Positions 8,063 to 18,111 are shown, counted from the stretch's first letter. The stretch is DNA of 64,000 nt from Andreesenia angusta (GCF_001855385.1 NZ_MKIE01000001.1:1-64000); one strand, 5' to 3'. The notes: generated by a model from the sequence alone, not told the origin. Made by a program: numbers and translations.

Positions 8063-10438
8063 CTATTTAAGTTCAACTACAGTGACTCCCATTCCGCCTT
8101 CTCCATAAGCTCCCATCCTCTGGCTTCTCACATGCCTGTGCTTCTTGAGCATCTTCTCTATTCCGGTTCTAAGGGCACCTGTGCCTTTTCCGTGTATTAT
8201 GGTCACTTCCTTGAGTCCAGACATATATGCGTCGTCTAGATACTTGTCCACCTCTATGCTGGCCTCTTCTATGTTCTGCCCTCTTATGTCTATCTCAGGC
8301 TTGAGATCCCTAGACTTGTTCTTTATCATGCTCTTGGCGTAGTTGCTCGTCTCTGTCTTAGTCTTTTTACTAGATCTCTCTATCGTGTTTAGGGGCACAG
8401 TTATCTTCATAACCCCGATTTGAACCTGCACGTTTCCATCGCTGTCAACTCCCGACAGGACAGTCCCGTCCTGATTGAACGAAAGCACTCTGACTTCCTC
8501 TCCGACCTTCACCTCTTTAAGCGGCTTGGCGGAGACTTTGGAGATTATCTTCTCTGTTATACCTGAGTCTATCTTGTTCAGCCCAGATTTCAGCTTCTCT
8601 TTGGCGTTTTCAAGCTTGTTTCTCTTCTCCTGCTCTATCTCATCCCAGACTTCTCTTATATCCTTTAAGGCGGTGTCTGACTGAGACTTCGCATTTGAAA
8701 GTATCCTCTTGGCCTCTCTCTTGGCCTCTATTAGAATCGCATCCCTAGAGCTCTCCAGTTTTTGCTTCTGCTCAGCGAGCTCTCTCTTCAGCTTCTCCAC
8801 TTCTTCTCTCTGCTTCGTACTCTCTTCTTTGGCTTTTTCAGCTTCCCTTCTGTCATGCTCCAGATTCGAGAGTATATCCTCAAACTCTATGTCCTCTTTG
8901 GATATAAGCTCCTTGGCCTTGTCTATTATATAGTCTCCAAGTCCAAGCCTTCTGGATATCTCGAAGGCATTTGACTTTCCAGGAACCCCTATAAGCAGCC
9001 TGTAAGTAGGCCTAAGAGTCTCCACGTCGAATTCGACCGAGGCGTTTTCCACACCTTCAGTCGAGAGAGCGTAGAGTTTTAGCTCGCTGTAGTGTGTAGT
9101 CGCCAGCGTCCTTATCCCTCTTTGGCGGAGGTGCTCAAGTATCGATATGGCAAGAGCGGCCCCCTCTGTCGGGTCCGTTCCGGCTCCCAGCTCGTCAAAT
9201 AGCACAAGCGAGTTGTACTCTAGATTGTCCAGCATATCGACTATATTGGTCATATGTGAGGAGAAAGTACTGAGGCTCTGCTCTATACTCTGCTCGTCTC
9301 CTATGTCTGCAAACACGTTCTTGAATATACCCACGGTGCTTCCGTGGTTTGCAGGTATCTGAAGCCCCGACTGCACCATCAGCGTCAGAAGCCCTACAGT
9401 CTTAAGCGTGACCGTCTTTCCACCGGTGTTAGGACCGGTTATGACAACCGTGCTTAGTCCGTTCCCTATGTGGAAGTTGGTAGGCACGACCTCTTTGTCG
9501 CTCAGAAGCGGATGCCTCGCCTCCTTCAGTTCTATAAAACCTTCCGCGTTGACAAGAGGCCTTACACCTCTCATGTCAAGCGAGAGCTTTCCCTTTGCGA
9601 ACACGAAGTCTACCTGGGCCAGTATCTTGAGGTTGGACTTGAGGTCGAACGCTACCTCTCCGACACTTGCAGAGAGCTCGGTGAGTATCCTCTCTATCTC
9701 GGCCTGCTCTTTCAGCTTTTGCTCTTTCAGCTCGTTGTTCAAATTCACTATCTCCATAGGCTCTATAAATAGCGTAGCCCCGCTTGAAGACTGGTCGTGG
9801 ATTATCCCCTTGAACTCGGACCTGTACTCCTGCTTTACAGGCACAACATACCTGCCCTCTCTTATTGTTATGATCGCATCTTGAAGGTATTTTCTGTGGT
9901 GTTGCGAGTTGACTATAGAGTTCAGCTTTGACCTGATCCCGTCGTTCTTGGCCTTTATCTGCCTTCTTATATTCTTCAGAAGAGGGCTTGCGCTGTCCGA
10001 TATCTCCTCTTCTCCCACTATGGCGTTCTCTATCTCCGACTCCAAGTCTCTGTATATGGCAAGCTCGGATACAAGCGCCTTCACGTAGTCTATCTCCACT
10101 TCCTCCATGCCGTCTTTGAAGAGAAAGTTTCTTATATTTCTAGAGGCTCTGAGTGTTCCGCCGACTCTCATAAGTCCTCTTGGAGAAAGCACCCCTCCTT
10201 TTTCTGCAAGGTTTAGCTCTGCGCTTACATCGCTTATCCCGCCCATAGGAGGCGATCCTCTCTTTACAAGCACTTTTACTGCTTCGTCCGTCTCCCTTTG
10301 AAGCTTCTCCACCGAATCCAGTTCAGTTTGTGGCGCCATCTTGGCTATTATATCTTTTCCCAGTGAAGACTCCGCCTTCTGGGACAGCTTCTCTATTATC
10401 TTGTAGTACTCAAGTACTCTAAGCGTCTTTTCTCTCAT
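8063..10438 (-). CDS. mutS2: MutS2 family protein with C-terminal Smr domain
   Basis: A 791-residue MutS2. It has a MutS core/lever region, an ATPase domain with Walker A GPNTGGKT at residues 335-342 and Walker B-like LVLFDELGAGTDP, a long coiled coil at about 515-640, and an Smr nuclease domain in the last ~80 residues (EIDIRGQNIEEAS, TIIHGKGTGALR). It lacks the mismatch-recognition domain of MutS. Family members suppress homologous recombination or rescue collided ribosomes (reported in B. subtilis). It is co-transcribed with the U32 gene upstream and DUF523 downstream. Confidence 0.95.
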   Translation of the reverse strand: MREKTLRVLEYYKIIEKLSQKAESSLGKDIIAKMAPQTELDSVEKLQRETDEAVKVLVKRGSPPMGGISDVSAELNLAEKGGVLSPRGLMRVGGTLRASRNIRNFLFKDGMEEVEIDYVKALVSELAIYRDLESEIENAIVGEEEISDSASPLLKNIRRQIKAKNDGIRSKLNSIVNSQHHRKYLQDAIITIREGRYVVPVKQEYRSEFKGIIHDQSSSGATLFIEPMEIVNLNNELKEQKLKEQAEIERILTELSASVGEVAFDLKSNLKILAQVDFVFAKGKLSLDMRGVRPLVNAEGFIELKEARHPLLSDKEVVPTNFHIGNGLSTVVITGPNTGGKTVTLKTVGLLTLMVQSGLQIPANHGSTVGIFKNVFADIGDEQSIEQSLSTFSSHMTNIVDMLDNLEYNSLVLFDELGAGTDPTEGAALAISILEHLRQRGIRTLATTHYSELKLYALSTEGVENASVEFDVETLRPTYRLLIGVPGKSNAFEISRRLGLGDYIIDKAKELISKEDIEFEDILSNLEHDRREAEKAKEESTKQREEVEKLKRELAEQKQKLESSRDAILIEAKREAKRILSNAKSQSDTALKDIREVWDEIEQEKRNKLENAKEKLKSGLNKIDSGITEKIISKVSAKPLKEVKVGEEVRVLSFNQDGTVLSGVDSDGNVQVQIGVMKITVPLNTIERSSKKTKTETSNYAKSMIKNKSRDLKPEIDIRGQNIEEASIEVDKYLDDAYMSGLKEVTIIHGKGTGALRTGIEKMLKKHRHVRSQRMGAYGEGGMGVTVVELK

Positions 10439-10452
10439 AAAATTCTCCTTAA

Positions 10453-12894
10453 CTAAATCGTTCCTCTAAAGTAATGGCCTTTTGTGAATGCGGCCTTGTC
10501 CCCTAGCTCCTCCTTGTACCTCTCTACACTCTGTCTGTCAGCCACGCCTTCCAATGCGCTGTGGTAGATATCCAGTATCTCCGAGATTTCTTCTCTCTCG
10601 TCTGTAAAGTCAAGCCTTGCATAGCTTATCTCTGCACTTTCGAGCTTTCCTATATGCTCCGGTATGAAGAGCCTCTGTCCGTTGTATATTGTGGTTATGT
10701 CTTTCACTCTCTGAATCTTGAACTTCATGTTTTTTCTGTCCGAAAGCTCATAGCCTGATTTGAACTCGCATCTCTCGCAGTCCCTGTTGCTTCCGCATTT
10801 CTTCACAAGCGACATAGGGCAGTGCACCATGGTCATAAGCGGAAGATAGCCGTAGACTATGGCCTCGTACTCAAACCCGTAGCTCTCTGTGAGCTCTTCT
10901 ATCTCCTTGAAGTTGAGCTCTGGAGATATCGTCACGCCAGAAGCCCCGAAGCGCTCAAGGTACTTTGCAGACTCGGAGTTGAACACGTTAAGCCCAAGGT
11001 CGGTGCAGAGTCCCATGCCAGGCATTTCAGAGCTTACAAACTCAAGAGCGCCTATGTTTCCGCACATAACGCCATCTATACTTTCACCTAGCTTCGATAA
11101 ATTCTGTTTAAGAGATTTAAATTCCGAATCTCTGACTATTCTGTCCGTGTAGACATAGACCTCCACGCCTTCCGACTTCAGCTCTTTGGCCACCGACTCC
11201 GTGCCTTCCTCTATGGGTAAGTAAACCCTCGAGAGCTTTTCGCAGTCAAGATACTTGGCCTGAGACAGCTTTCCAAGCTTTGCAGACAGCTTTGTGCCAG
11301 AGTAGCTGTGTTCTTTGAATTCGTATCCGTCAAAAGGATTTACAGCATCCCTTTGCCTATTCTCAAGCTTGATTCTTCTGCTGTCCAGCTCCTCTGAAAG
11401 CTTTCTTCTGAGCTCGTTTAGCACGCTCAGCGGAAGGAAAGAGCCATCTTGGAGCGAAAGCTCTAAGCTCTTCATCTCGTAGTCGCTGTTTCCGAACTTC
11501 CCTATCTGCTCTGTGACCTTCTCTTTTGTAAGGCTGCTCTTCACACCTAGCTCTGCCAATCTGTCAGCTTCTACAGTCACTAGCTCTCCACCGTATACAG
11601 TCTTTAGCACTGGTCTTTCTCCTATGGCTATTTCAAGCTCCAGGTCCAGCCCCAGCTTCTCCTGCTCTATATCCTGGAAAGTCTCCTTGGCCCTGTCTGC
11701 GAGCTTCTTGTCGTATATCTTGTAGAGCTTGTCTCCAGACGACACCTTTGCATAGAGGTCTAGCGCCACAATCTCGCCCTTTGACGCGCTCTCTATGGCC
11801 TTTCTCTTCATGTATATCCTGTCCACAGTTGCGGACTTGCTCTCTCCTGATCCGTTGTCTATGCCAAGTCCATCCTGAAGGGCCACGTCTGTCTCAAGCT
11901 TTACAGTGACATTCCGCCCCTGCACCGACAGCGCCTCCCCAAGGTAAATCCCTCTGTTGCTGGGCTTCTCTATCGATATGAAACTCTCTCCGAAGTCTCC
12001 TCCTAGAAGCCCTTTTGTAAATCCCCTGTTGAACATCTGGGCCAGTTCATGATTGTCCTCTGCACTTGCAGTCTCGCCGTTTCCAGCTATATATGAGTCT
12101 ATCGCCTTTCTGTACTTGGATACAACTATCGCCACATACTCCGGCTTTTTCATCCTGCCTTCGATTTTAAACGACTTTACTCCAATATCTATAAGCCTGC
12201 CTATGTCTTCTAGCGTATTCAAATCCTTGGGGCTCAGCAGATATTCTCCGCTCGCCTCTAGATGCTTTCCATCCCGGCTTCTCTCAATTGAAAAAGGCAT
12301 CCTGCAAGTCTGGGCGCAAGTACCCCTGTTCCCGCTTCTGCCCCCTATCATGCTGCTCATAAGGCACTGTCCTGAGTAGGATACGCATAGCGCACCGTGC
12401 ACAAATACCTCTAGCTCCAAGTCGGTCTTCTCCGCTATCTCCGATATCTCGTTATAAGAGAGCTCTCTTGCCAGAACTACTCTAGAGCATCCAGCACTTT
12501 TAAGATTGGCCACGCCGTAGCTGTTGTGCACAGTCATCTGGGTGCTTGCATGCACCGGAAAGTCCGGGTATCTCTCTTTCACAAGCTTCAAAAGCCCCAG
12601 ATCCTGGACTATAATTGCATCTATCCCCATTTCGTAGAGGGACTTTAAATAGTCGTCCACGTCTTTAAGCTCTTCCTGCTTTAGAGATATGTTCATGGTT
12701 ACGTAGATTCTGACACCTCTCTTATGGGCGTACCTGACTGCCTCCTCAAGCTCTTCTTCACCAAAATTGGAAGCGTACTGTCTTGCATTGAAGCATCTTC
12801 CTCCCAAATACACGGCATCTGCACCGTTTTCAACTGCGGCCTTAAGCGCATCCATACTTCCCGCCGGTGCCAGTAACTCCACTTTATTTACCAT
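10453..12894 (-). CDS. U32 family peptidase / RlhA-like 23S rRNA hydroxylation protein
   Basis: A large U32 protein of about 813 residues. It starts with the family motif VELLAPAGSMDALKAAVENG and contains the U32 signature EVFVHGALCVSYSGQC and the cysteine cluster GNRGTCAQTCRMP. The C-terminal half, with the CPMSLVKKCGSNRDCERC cluster, matches the long DUF3656-containing subgroup that includes E. coli RlhA, which acts in hydroxylating a 23S rRNA cytidine. A role in rRNA modification is therefore more likely than proteolysis. The frame opens at GTG 12909, but GAGGAG lies seven nt before the ATG at 12894, which I take as the start. It follows zapA directly. Confidence 0.88.
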   Translation of the reverse strand: MVNKVELLAPAGSMDALKAAVENGADAVYLGGRCFNARQYASNFGEEELEEAVRYAHKRGVRIYVTMNISLKQEELKDVDDYLKSLYEMGIDAIIVQDLGLLKLVKERYPDFPVHASTQMTVHNSYGVANLKSAGCSRVVLARELSYNEISEIAEKTDLELEVFVHGALCVSYSGQCLMSSMIGGRSGNRGTCAQTCRMPFSIERSRDGKHLEASGEYLLSPKDLNTLEDIGRLIDIGVKSFKIEGRMKKPEYVAIVVSKYRKAIDSYIAGNGETASAEDNHELAQMFNRGFTKGLLGGDFGESFISIEKPSNRGIYLGEALSVQGRNVTVKLETDVALQDGLGIDNGSGESKSATVDRIYMKRKAIESASKGEIVALDLYAKVSSGDKLYKIYDKKLADRAKETFQDIEQEKLGLDLELEIAIGERPVLKTVYGGELVTVEADRLAELGVKSSLTKEKVTEQIGKFGNSDYEMKSLELSLQDGSFLPLSVLNELRRKLSEELDSRRIKLENRQRDAVNPFDGYEFKEHSYSGTKLSAKLGKLSQAKYLDCEKLSRVYLPIEEGTESVAKELKSEGVEVYVYTDRIVRDSEFKSLKQNLSKLGESIDGVMCGNIGALEFVSSEMPGMGLCTDLGLNVFNSESAKYLERFGASGVTISPELNFKEIEELTESYGFEYEAIVYGYLPLMTMVHCPMSLVKKCGSNRDCERCEFKSGYELSDRKNMKFKIQRVKDITTIYNGQRLFIPEHIGKLESAEISYARLDFTDEREEISEILDIYHSALEGVADRQSVERYKEELGDKAAFTKGHYFRGTI

Positions 12895-12908
12895 TCTATC
12901 TCTCCTCA

Positions 12909-13433
12909 CTATTGCCTTTCCTTAAGCTCTTTCTTGAGCTTTTCCTTCTCCATCTGCTCTTTGAACAGCTTGTCCTGCAGCTCTTTTATTCTGCTCTCGC
13001 TGCTTTCAACCTCACTGCTCTTTATGCTCACTGTCTGCTCATACTCTGCGACTTTTTTAGATAGCTTCTCAACCTCTCTTTTGGAGTGTATTAGCTCGTC
13101 TTTCATTCCATCTGTATCCGCTTTCAACTTGGCGTACAGTTCGTTTATCTCCAAAAGTTCGGCTCTGTATTTTTCACAGTTCTCTATAGGCTCCTTGGAC
13201 TCACTTCTAAACTGCTCCAGCGCTTCCTTCTCTTTATAAAAATTGTCAGCTATATTGAACGCCGCAAGTATGTACGCCATATTCCTGCTTAACTTTGTGT
13301 TTTTGGCGAGTATCTCACCTATGTTCTCATCTACGTATCTCGCTAATTCCACCACATATTCTTCAGCTTCTGTACTGACCACAGTAAATTCCTGGTCGTT
13401 TATCTTAACTAGAACTCTTTTCTTGTCGGCCAT
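12909..13433 (-). CDS. zapA: Cell division protein ZapA with long coiled coil
   Basis: The first ~85 residues (KKRVLVKINDQEFTVVS, ARYVDENIGEIL, NMAYILAAFNIADNFYK) are a ZapA domain, which bundles FtsZ filaments at the division site. The rest, about residues 95-174, is a charged coiled coil, longer than the short helix of many ZapA proteins but seen in clostridial versions. The start is ATG 13433, preceded by AGGAG; the open frame extends to 13466 without a better site. It is the first gene of the operon and has its own promoter at 13481-13509. Confidence 0.88.
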   Translation of the reverse strand: MADKKRVLVKINDQEFTVVSTEAEEYVVELARYVDENIGEILAKNTKLSRNMAYILAAFNIADNFYKEKEALEQFRSESKEPIENCEKYRAELLEINELYAKLKADTDGMKDELIHSKREVEKLSKKVAEYEQTVSIKSSEVESSESRIKELQDKLFKEQMEKEKLKKELKERQ

Positions 13434-13480
13434 AGTATCTCTCCTCATTTTCATGTGCTCTCGCATATCGTTATATATCT

Positions 13481-13509
13481 ATTATAGCTTTTAAAGGCCC
13501 AAAAGTTAA
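13481..13509 (-). promoter_or_regulatory. Promoter of zapA operon
   Basis: The minus strand has -10 TATAAT (13486-13481), a 17-nt spacer and a weaker -35 TTAACT (13509-13504). It sits just after the pheT terminator and drives zapA through the ARH-like gene. Confidence 0.7.
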
Positions 13510-13514
13510 GCTAA

Positions 13515-13536
13515 AAGACGATCCGAAGATCGTCTT
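13515..13536 (-). terminator. Terminator of pheST
   Basis: Perfect stem AAGACGATC / GATCGTCTT with a tetraloop (TTCG on the minus strand), followed by TTAG, directly after the pheT stop codon. Confidence 0.8.
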
Positions 13537-13538
13537 AT

Positions 13539-15944
13539 TTATTTTCTAAGGCTTATATTCAGTTTTGACTCCAGTTCAGAGAGTATCTTTTCGTGAACAG
13601 GCAGTATCTCCTCGTCTGTAAGCGTCTTCTCTTCCGACCTGTAGACTATAGAGTAGGCTATGCTCTTCTTGCCGCTTTCTATCTGGTCTCCTGTATATAC
13701 GTCGAAAAGCTTGACTTCCTCCACGAGTGCTCCTCCGTTTTCATTTATAACTCTCTCTATATCCCCAACAGCAAGGTCCTCGTCAGCCAGCAGCGCTATA
13801 TCCCTGCTTATAGAAGGGTATTTTGGAAGCGGCTTGTACTTCTTGCTTCTGTCTGATAGATAGAAAAGCCTGTCAAAGTCTAGCTCTGCAATATAGGCTC
13901 TCTCCTTCATCTCGTAGTTTTCAAGCACTTCCGGATGAACCTCTCCCATAGTTCCAAGCAGATACTCCTCGCACACTATGCAGGCAGTTCTTCCAGGGTG
14001 GAAGCTAGGGTTGTTCTCCTCTCTCACTATTTCGGCGTGATTTATGCCCATGTACTCGAGTATGTTTTCAACTATGCCCTTGAGCGTAAAGAAGTCCGCA
14101 TCGTCACCGTACATCCCTATAGAGAGTATCTTCTTCTCTTTAGGCAGTGTCACTACAGGAATTTCGTTTGGTACGAAAGTGTTTCCTATTTCGCAGGTCA
14201 TCATGCTCTCCACTCCACGCTTGTAGTTTCTCGAAAGCACGTCTAGTGCATTTCCCATAAGCGTAGTTCTCATCACGCTGTAGTCCTCTCCTAGAGGGTT
14301 TCTAAGCGTTACGTAGTTTCTCATTATGCTGTGCTCAGATATTCTAAGCTTGTCGTAGACTTTAGGGCTTATAAAAGAGTAAGTCATTATCTCGTAAAGT
14401 CCCATGCCCACAAGCAGGTCTTTTACATCTCCTTCAAAGCTTCTCTTGCATGTCTTCTTACCTCTGCTCAGCACTCCCTCTAGAGGCTTGGACTCTATAT
14501 TTTCAAAGCCGTATACTCTGGCTATTTCCTCTACTATGTCCACATCTATGGCTATATCGCCTCTGAAAGTAGGTATCTTAGACAATACATCTCCTGATTC
14601 AACACTTGACTCTATCTCGAGGTAATTCAGTATCTCCACTATCCTCTCCTCAGACAGTTCCTTTCCAAGCAGTCCGTTTATCTTCTCTACAGACACTCTT
14701 ATCTCTCTCTCTGAAGGAAGCTCTCCGCCTTGGTCGTAAGCTCCGGCCACAACAGTTCCAGCTCCTATCTCCTCTACAAGATGGCATACCCTCTCGCACG
14801 CAAGCTTTGAGATATTAGGGTCAAGACCTTTCTCGAACTTCGAAGAAGCTTCTGTTCTAAGGCCTATCTTCTTAGAAGTCAGCCTTATGTTCTTAGAGTC
14901 GAAGCTCGCCGACTCCACCAGTATAGAAGTCGTCTCAGGAGTGACCTCACTGTCAAGCCCGCCCATAATTCCGGCTATAGCAACAGGCCCTTCACCGTCG
15001 TTTATAAGCAACATAGAGCTGTCCAACTTTCTCTCAACTCCGTCTAGAGTCTTGAACACCGTTCCGTCCTCAGCTCTCTTGACCACTATCTTGTTTCCAC
15101 GCAAGCTGTTTAGGTCGAAGGCGTGAAGTGGCTGTCCAAGCTCCACCATCACATAGTTGGTTATGTCCACTATGTTGTTTGTAGGCCTTATTCCGGCCTC
15201 CATAAGCCTTGTCTGCATCCACATAGGAGATGGCCCTATCTTTACGTCTTTTATCACTTTGGCGTAGTATCTCTTGCAGTTCTCCGAATCCTCGACTTCC
15301 ACTCCACCGAAGTAGTCCTCTATGCTTCCCTCTTCGCTTTTAAGCTCTGCTGAAGGCATAGTGATGTTTCTGCCTATAGAAGCTCCAGTCTCTCTCGCCA
15401 TTCCAACTATGCTGAAGCAGTCAGGTCTGTTAGGCGTGATCTCGAACTCTATCACTTCCTCTGAAAGGTTCATGACCTCTCTTATGTCGAGTCCTAGCTC
15501 GTAAGCCTGGTCCAGTATAAATATTCCGTCTTTCTGCTCTTTTGGAACTACGCTGTCGTCGATTCCAAGCTCGTCTGCCGAGCAGAGCATCCCGTAAGAA
15601 GCTATCCCTCTAAGCTTTCCCTTCTTTATCTTGAGTCCGTCAGGCAGTTTCGCTCCTACAAGCGCCACCGGCACGTAGTCTCCTTCGCTTACATTGCTCG
15701 CCCCAGTGACTATCTGTACAGCCTCGTCCTCACCTACATCTATCTTGGTTACAACTAGCTTGTCTGCGTCTGGGTGTTTTTCTATCTCGAGTATTTTTCC
15801 AACTACTACCTTCTCTACTCCCTTGTCCACTTTCTCTATGGCCTCTACGTGAGAGCCAGAAGAGTTCAGCTTGTCCGCCAACTCCCTTATATCTATGCCG
15901 TCTATGTCTACATAGTCCTTCATCCATTTAACAGGTACTAACAT
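13539..15944 (-). CDS. pheT: Phenylalanyl-tRNA synthetase beta subunit
   Basis: Beta chain of the (alpha-beta)2 enzyme that charges tRNA-Phe. At 801 residues it is the usual length. Domains in order: N-terminal tRNA-binding (EMAP/Trbp111-like) fold at about 40-150, a B3/B4 editing domain at about 205-375 (NNIVDITNYVMVELGQPLHAF), a B5 domain at about 400-475, a degenerate class II core, and a C-terminal ferredoxin-like anticodon-binding domain (about 708-801, KYPSISRDIALLADEDL). It lies 16 nt downstream of pheS and shares its T-box. Confidence 0.97.
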   Translation of the reverse strand: MLVPVKWMKDYVDIDGIDIRELADKLNSSGSHVEAIEKVDKGVEKVVVGKILEIEKHPDADKLVVTKIDVGEDEAVQIVTGASNVSEGDYVPVALVGAKLPDGLKIKKGKLRGIASYGMLCSADELGIDDSVVPKEQKDGIFILDQAYELGLDIREVMNLSEEVIEFEITPNRPDCFSIVGMARETGASIGRNITMPSAELKSEEGSIEDYFGGVEVEDSENCKRYYAKVIKDVKIGPSPMWMQTRLMEAGIRPTNNIVDITNYVMVELGQPLHAFDLNSLRGNKIVVKRAEDGTVFKTLDGVERKLDSSMLLINDGEGPVAIAGIMGGLDSEVTPETTSILVESASFDSKNIRLTSKKIGLRTEASSKFEKGLDPNISKLACERVCHLVEEIGAGTVVAGAYDQGGELPSEREIRVSVEKINGLLGKELSEERIVEILNYLEIESSVESGDVLSKIPTFRGDIAIDVDIVEEIARVYGFENIESKPLEGVLSRGKKTCKRSFEGDVKDLLVGMGLYEIMTYSFISPKVYDKLRISEHSIMRNYVTLRNPLGEDYSVMRTTLMGNALDVLSRNYKRGVESMMTCEIGNTFVPNEIPVVTLPKEKKILSIGMYGDDADFFTLKGIVENILEYMGINHAEIVREENNPSFHPGRTACIVCEEYLLGTMGEVHPEVLENYEMKERAYIAELDFDRLFYLSDRSKKYKPLPKYPSISRDIALLADEDLAVGDIERVINENGGALVEEVKLFDVYTGDQIESGKKSIAYSIVYRSEEKTLTDEEILPVHEKILSELESKLNISLRK

Positions 15945-15960
15945 TCCTATTCCTCCTCTT

Positions 15961-16983
15961 CTAGAACTGCTGCAAGAATCTCTTGTCGTTTTCGAATAGC
16001 AGTCTTATGTTGTTTATTCCGTACTTGACCATGGCTATTCTGTCTAGTCCAAGTCCGAATGCAAATCCGCTGTACTCTTCAGGGTCTATCCCACAGTTTC
16101 TAAGCACTTTAGGGTGAACCATTCCACAGCCTAGAAGCTCCATGCTCCATCCTGTTCCTCCGCAAGATTCGCAGCCCTTTCCAAGGCATTTAAAGCAAGC
16201 CACGTCCACCTCTACGCTTGGCTCTGTAAACGGGAAGTAATGTGGTCTGAACCTCGTCTCCAGCTGATTTCCAAATATCTCTCTTATAAAGAGGTCTATA
16301 GTGTGCTTTAAGTTGGCTACATTCACGTGCTTGTCCACCACAAGCCCCTCTAGCTGATGGAACATAGGCGAGTGAGTGTCGTCGACTGCGTCGAATCTGA
16401 AAGTCCTTCCAGTCGAAACTATCCTGATAGGAGGCTTTCTGTTCTCCATAGCCCTTATCTGCACCGAAGATGTATGCGTTCTGAGCAGTATGTTGTCAGT
16501 TATATAGAAAGTGTCGCTCTCGTCTCTTGAAGGATGGTCTTCAGGGGAGTTCAGAGCGTCGAAGTTGTTGTAGACAGTCTCTATCTCAGGCCCGTCCACT
16601 ATGTCGAATCCCATAGTCATAAATATGTTTTCAAGCTCCTCTATGCTCTTTAAAAGAGGGTGTTTCTTCCCGCTTGCAACTTTCTTGCCAGGCATTGTGA
16701 TGTCTATCTTCTCGGCCTTGAACTGGGCCTCTCTCACTCTCTGCTTAAGTTCCTCTTTCAGTTCCTCTATCCTGTTCTCTATGGCCTCTCTGACCTCGTT
16801 GGCTACCTGACCTATAACAGGTCTCTCCTCTTTAGATAGAGCTCCCATGCCTCTTAAGACCCCTGTAAGCTCTCCTTTTTTTCCAAGGTACTGTACTCTT
16901 ATCTGGTCTAGCTCGTTTAAGTCGCAAACTTTGGCCAGCTTTTCAAGTGCAATATCCTGTATCTCTTTTAACTGTTGTTTCAT
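15961..16983 (-). CDS. pheS: Phenylalanyl-tRNA synthetase alpha subunit
   Basis: Catalytic alpha chain of PheRS, 340 residues from the ATG at 16983. GAAAGGAG precedes that ATG; the frame is open to 17022, but that part lies in the T-box terminator. Residues 1-100 form the coiled-coil tRNA arm. The class II core follows, with FRFDAVDDTHSPMFHQLEG and the final FAFGLGLDRIAMVKYG motif 3. The insert with a CxxC pair of pairs (CFKCLGKGCESCGGTG) is a zinc-ribbon-like feature found in some bacterial PheS. First gene after the T-box. Confidence 0.97.
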   Translation of the reverse strand: MKQQLKEIQDIALEKLAKVCDLNELDQIRVQYLGKKGELTGVLRGMGALSKEERPVIGQVANEVREAIENRIEELKEELKQRVREAQFKAEKIDITMPGKKVASGKKHPLLKSIEELENIFMTMGFDIVDGPEIETVYNNFDALNSPEDHPSRDESDTFYITDNILLRTHTSSVQIRAMENRKPPIRIVSTGRTFRFDAVDDTHSPMFHQLEGLVVDKHVNVANLKHTIDLFIREIFGNQLETRFRPHYFPFTEPSVEVDVACFKCLGKGCESCGGTGWSMELLGCGMVHPKVLRNCGIDPEEYSGFAFGLGLDRIAMVKYGINNIRLLFENDKRFLQQF

Positions 16984-17021
16984 TTTTTTCGCTCCTTTCT
17001 CTTTATAGATAAATATAAGCA

Positions 17022-17275
17022 CAAAAAAACCTCGTCTCCTAAAAGGGACGAAGTCTTCCGCGGTACCACCCTAATTACTCTTGATATATCTTAAGTAAGT
17101 CTCTCTTCGTTTAACGGCTTTGCCGGCACAGGCCTACTCCCTTTTCAGCCCGGCAGTTCAGGAGTGAAATTTCCAAGAAGTCTTTAAGCGCAATTCCAGC
17201 CTAGTTGCACTTTCTCTGATCTGGTCCATCTCCTTGTACTTATCTCCATCGTAACTTTTGTGTATGCTCTTTTCA
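17022..17275 (-). promoter_or_regulatory. T-box leader (Phe) of pheST
   Basis: The minus strand contains the T-box sequence AGGGTGGTACCGCG and, downstream of it, a terminator (arms CGTCCC...GGGACG family, then TTTTTTT at about 17023-17029) that competes with the antiterminator. Stem I holds the probable specifier TTC (17169-17167), followed by ACTCCTG, and TTC codes for Phe. Uncharged tRNA-Phe would bind the specifier and the T-box bulge and allow read-through into pheS. Confidence 0.95.
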
Positions 17276-17280
17276 GTTGA

Positions 17281-17309
17281 ATTATATCACAGTCACTACT
17301 TTTGTTCAA
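17281..17309 (-). promoter_or_regulatory. Promoter of pheST T-box transcript
   Basis: -35 TTGAAC (17309-17304), a 17-nt spacer and -10 TATAAT (17286-17281). The -35 overlaps the last codons of the methyltransferase gene. Confidence 0.88.
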
Positions 17310-18111
17310 TCCTCTGCCTCAGCACCTCGTACATAAATACCCCCGAAGCCACACCGGCGTTAAGAGACTCAGCTTTCCCTACCATTGGAATCTTGGCCAG
17401 CTCGTCTGAGAGCTCTACAACTCTTTCAGATATTCCAGAGCCTTCATTTCCGACCACAAGCGCCATATCTTCTCTGAGGTCTATATCGTAGAGCATGTTC
17501 TCGGTGTTTAAAGAACTCGAGACTATCTTTATACCCCTAGACTTTAGCTCAGAGATGGCTTCCTCTATGTCTTCGTAGTATATAAGCGATATGTCGAGCA
17601 GCGCCCCCATAGTAGACCTGACTGTCTTGGAATTATATACATCTACGCACCCATCTGTGACTATTATTCCGTTCGCCCCAAAGGCCTCACCAGTCCTGAT
17701 TATAGTCCCCATATTTCCAGGGTCCTGAACTCTGTCTAGGAGCACGAAGAAGTTTCCCTCTGTTTTCAGGGATTCCTCCAGACTTTTAAACCCAAACTTC
17801 ACAACCGCCATTATCCACTGTGGCTCCTCAGTGTCTGATATCTCCCTGAAGAGCTTTTCGTCCAAACAAAAATTCTTTGTGTTTGAGCGCTGTATTCTCT
17901 CTAGCAGGTTAGAGCCTCTATCTGTCTTTCTAATCAAGTCAGAGTAGGCTATGCACTCGACTTCATGCTCGCTGTCTAGTGCTTGCTCTACGCTCCTGAC
18001 TCCTTCGATTATGAATGCAGACTCTTTCCATCTACTCCTCTTTTTCAAAAGAGATTTCAGCCATTTAAACCTTGGATTAGAGTGACTATCTATCTCTAGA
18101 CCATGTTTCAC
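17296..18111 (-). CDS. TrmH/SpoU family RNA methyltransferase
   Basis: A 271-residue SPOUT methyltransferase that should transfer a methyl group from SAM to the 2'-O of an rRNA or tRNA nucleoside. An N-terminal substrate-binding domain (about 1-95, with SNPRFKWLKSLLKKRSRW and FIIEGVRSV) is followed by the knotted domain with the three SpoU motifs: VLLDRVQDPGNMGTIIRTGEA, ALVVGNEGSGIS, and IPMVGKAESLNAGVASGVF. The exact target cannot be told. It begins with GTG overlapping the ktrA stop by one nt, so it is coupled to the Ktr genes. Confidence 0.92.
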   Translation of the reverse strand: MKHGLEIDSHSNPRFKWLKSLLKKRSRWKESAFIIEGVRSVEQALDSEHEVECIAYSDLIRKTDRGSNLLERIQRSNTKNFCLDEKLFREISDTEEPQWIMAVVKFGFKSLEESLKTEGNFFVLLDRVQDPGNMGTIIRTGEAFGANGIIVTDGCVDVYNSKTVRSTMGALLDISLIYYEDIEEAISELKSRGIKIVSSSLNTENMLYDIDLREDMALVVGNEGSGISERVVELSDELAKIPMVGKAESLNAGVASGVFMYEVLRQRIEQK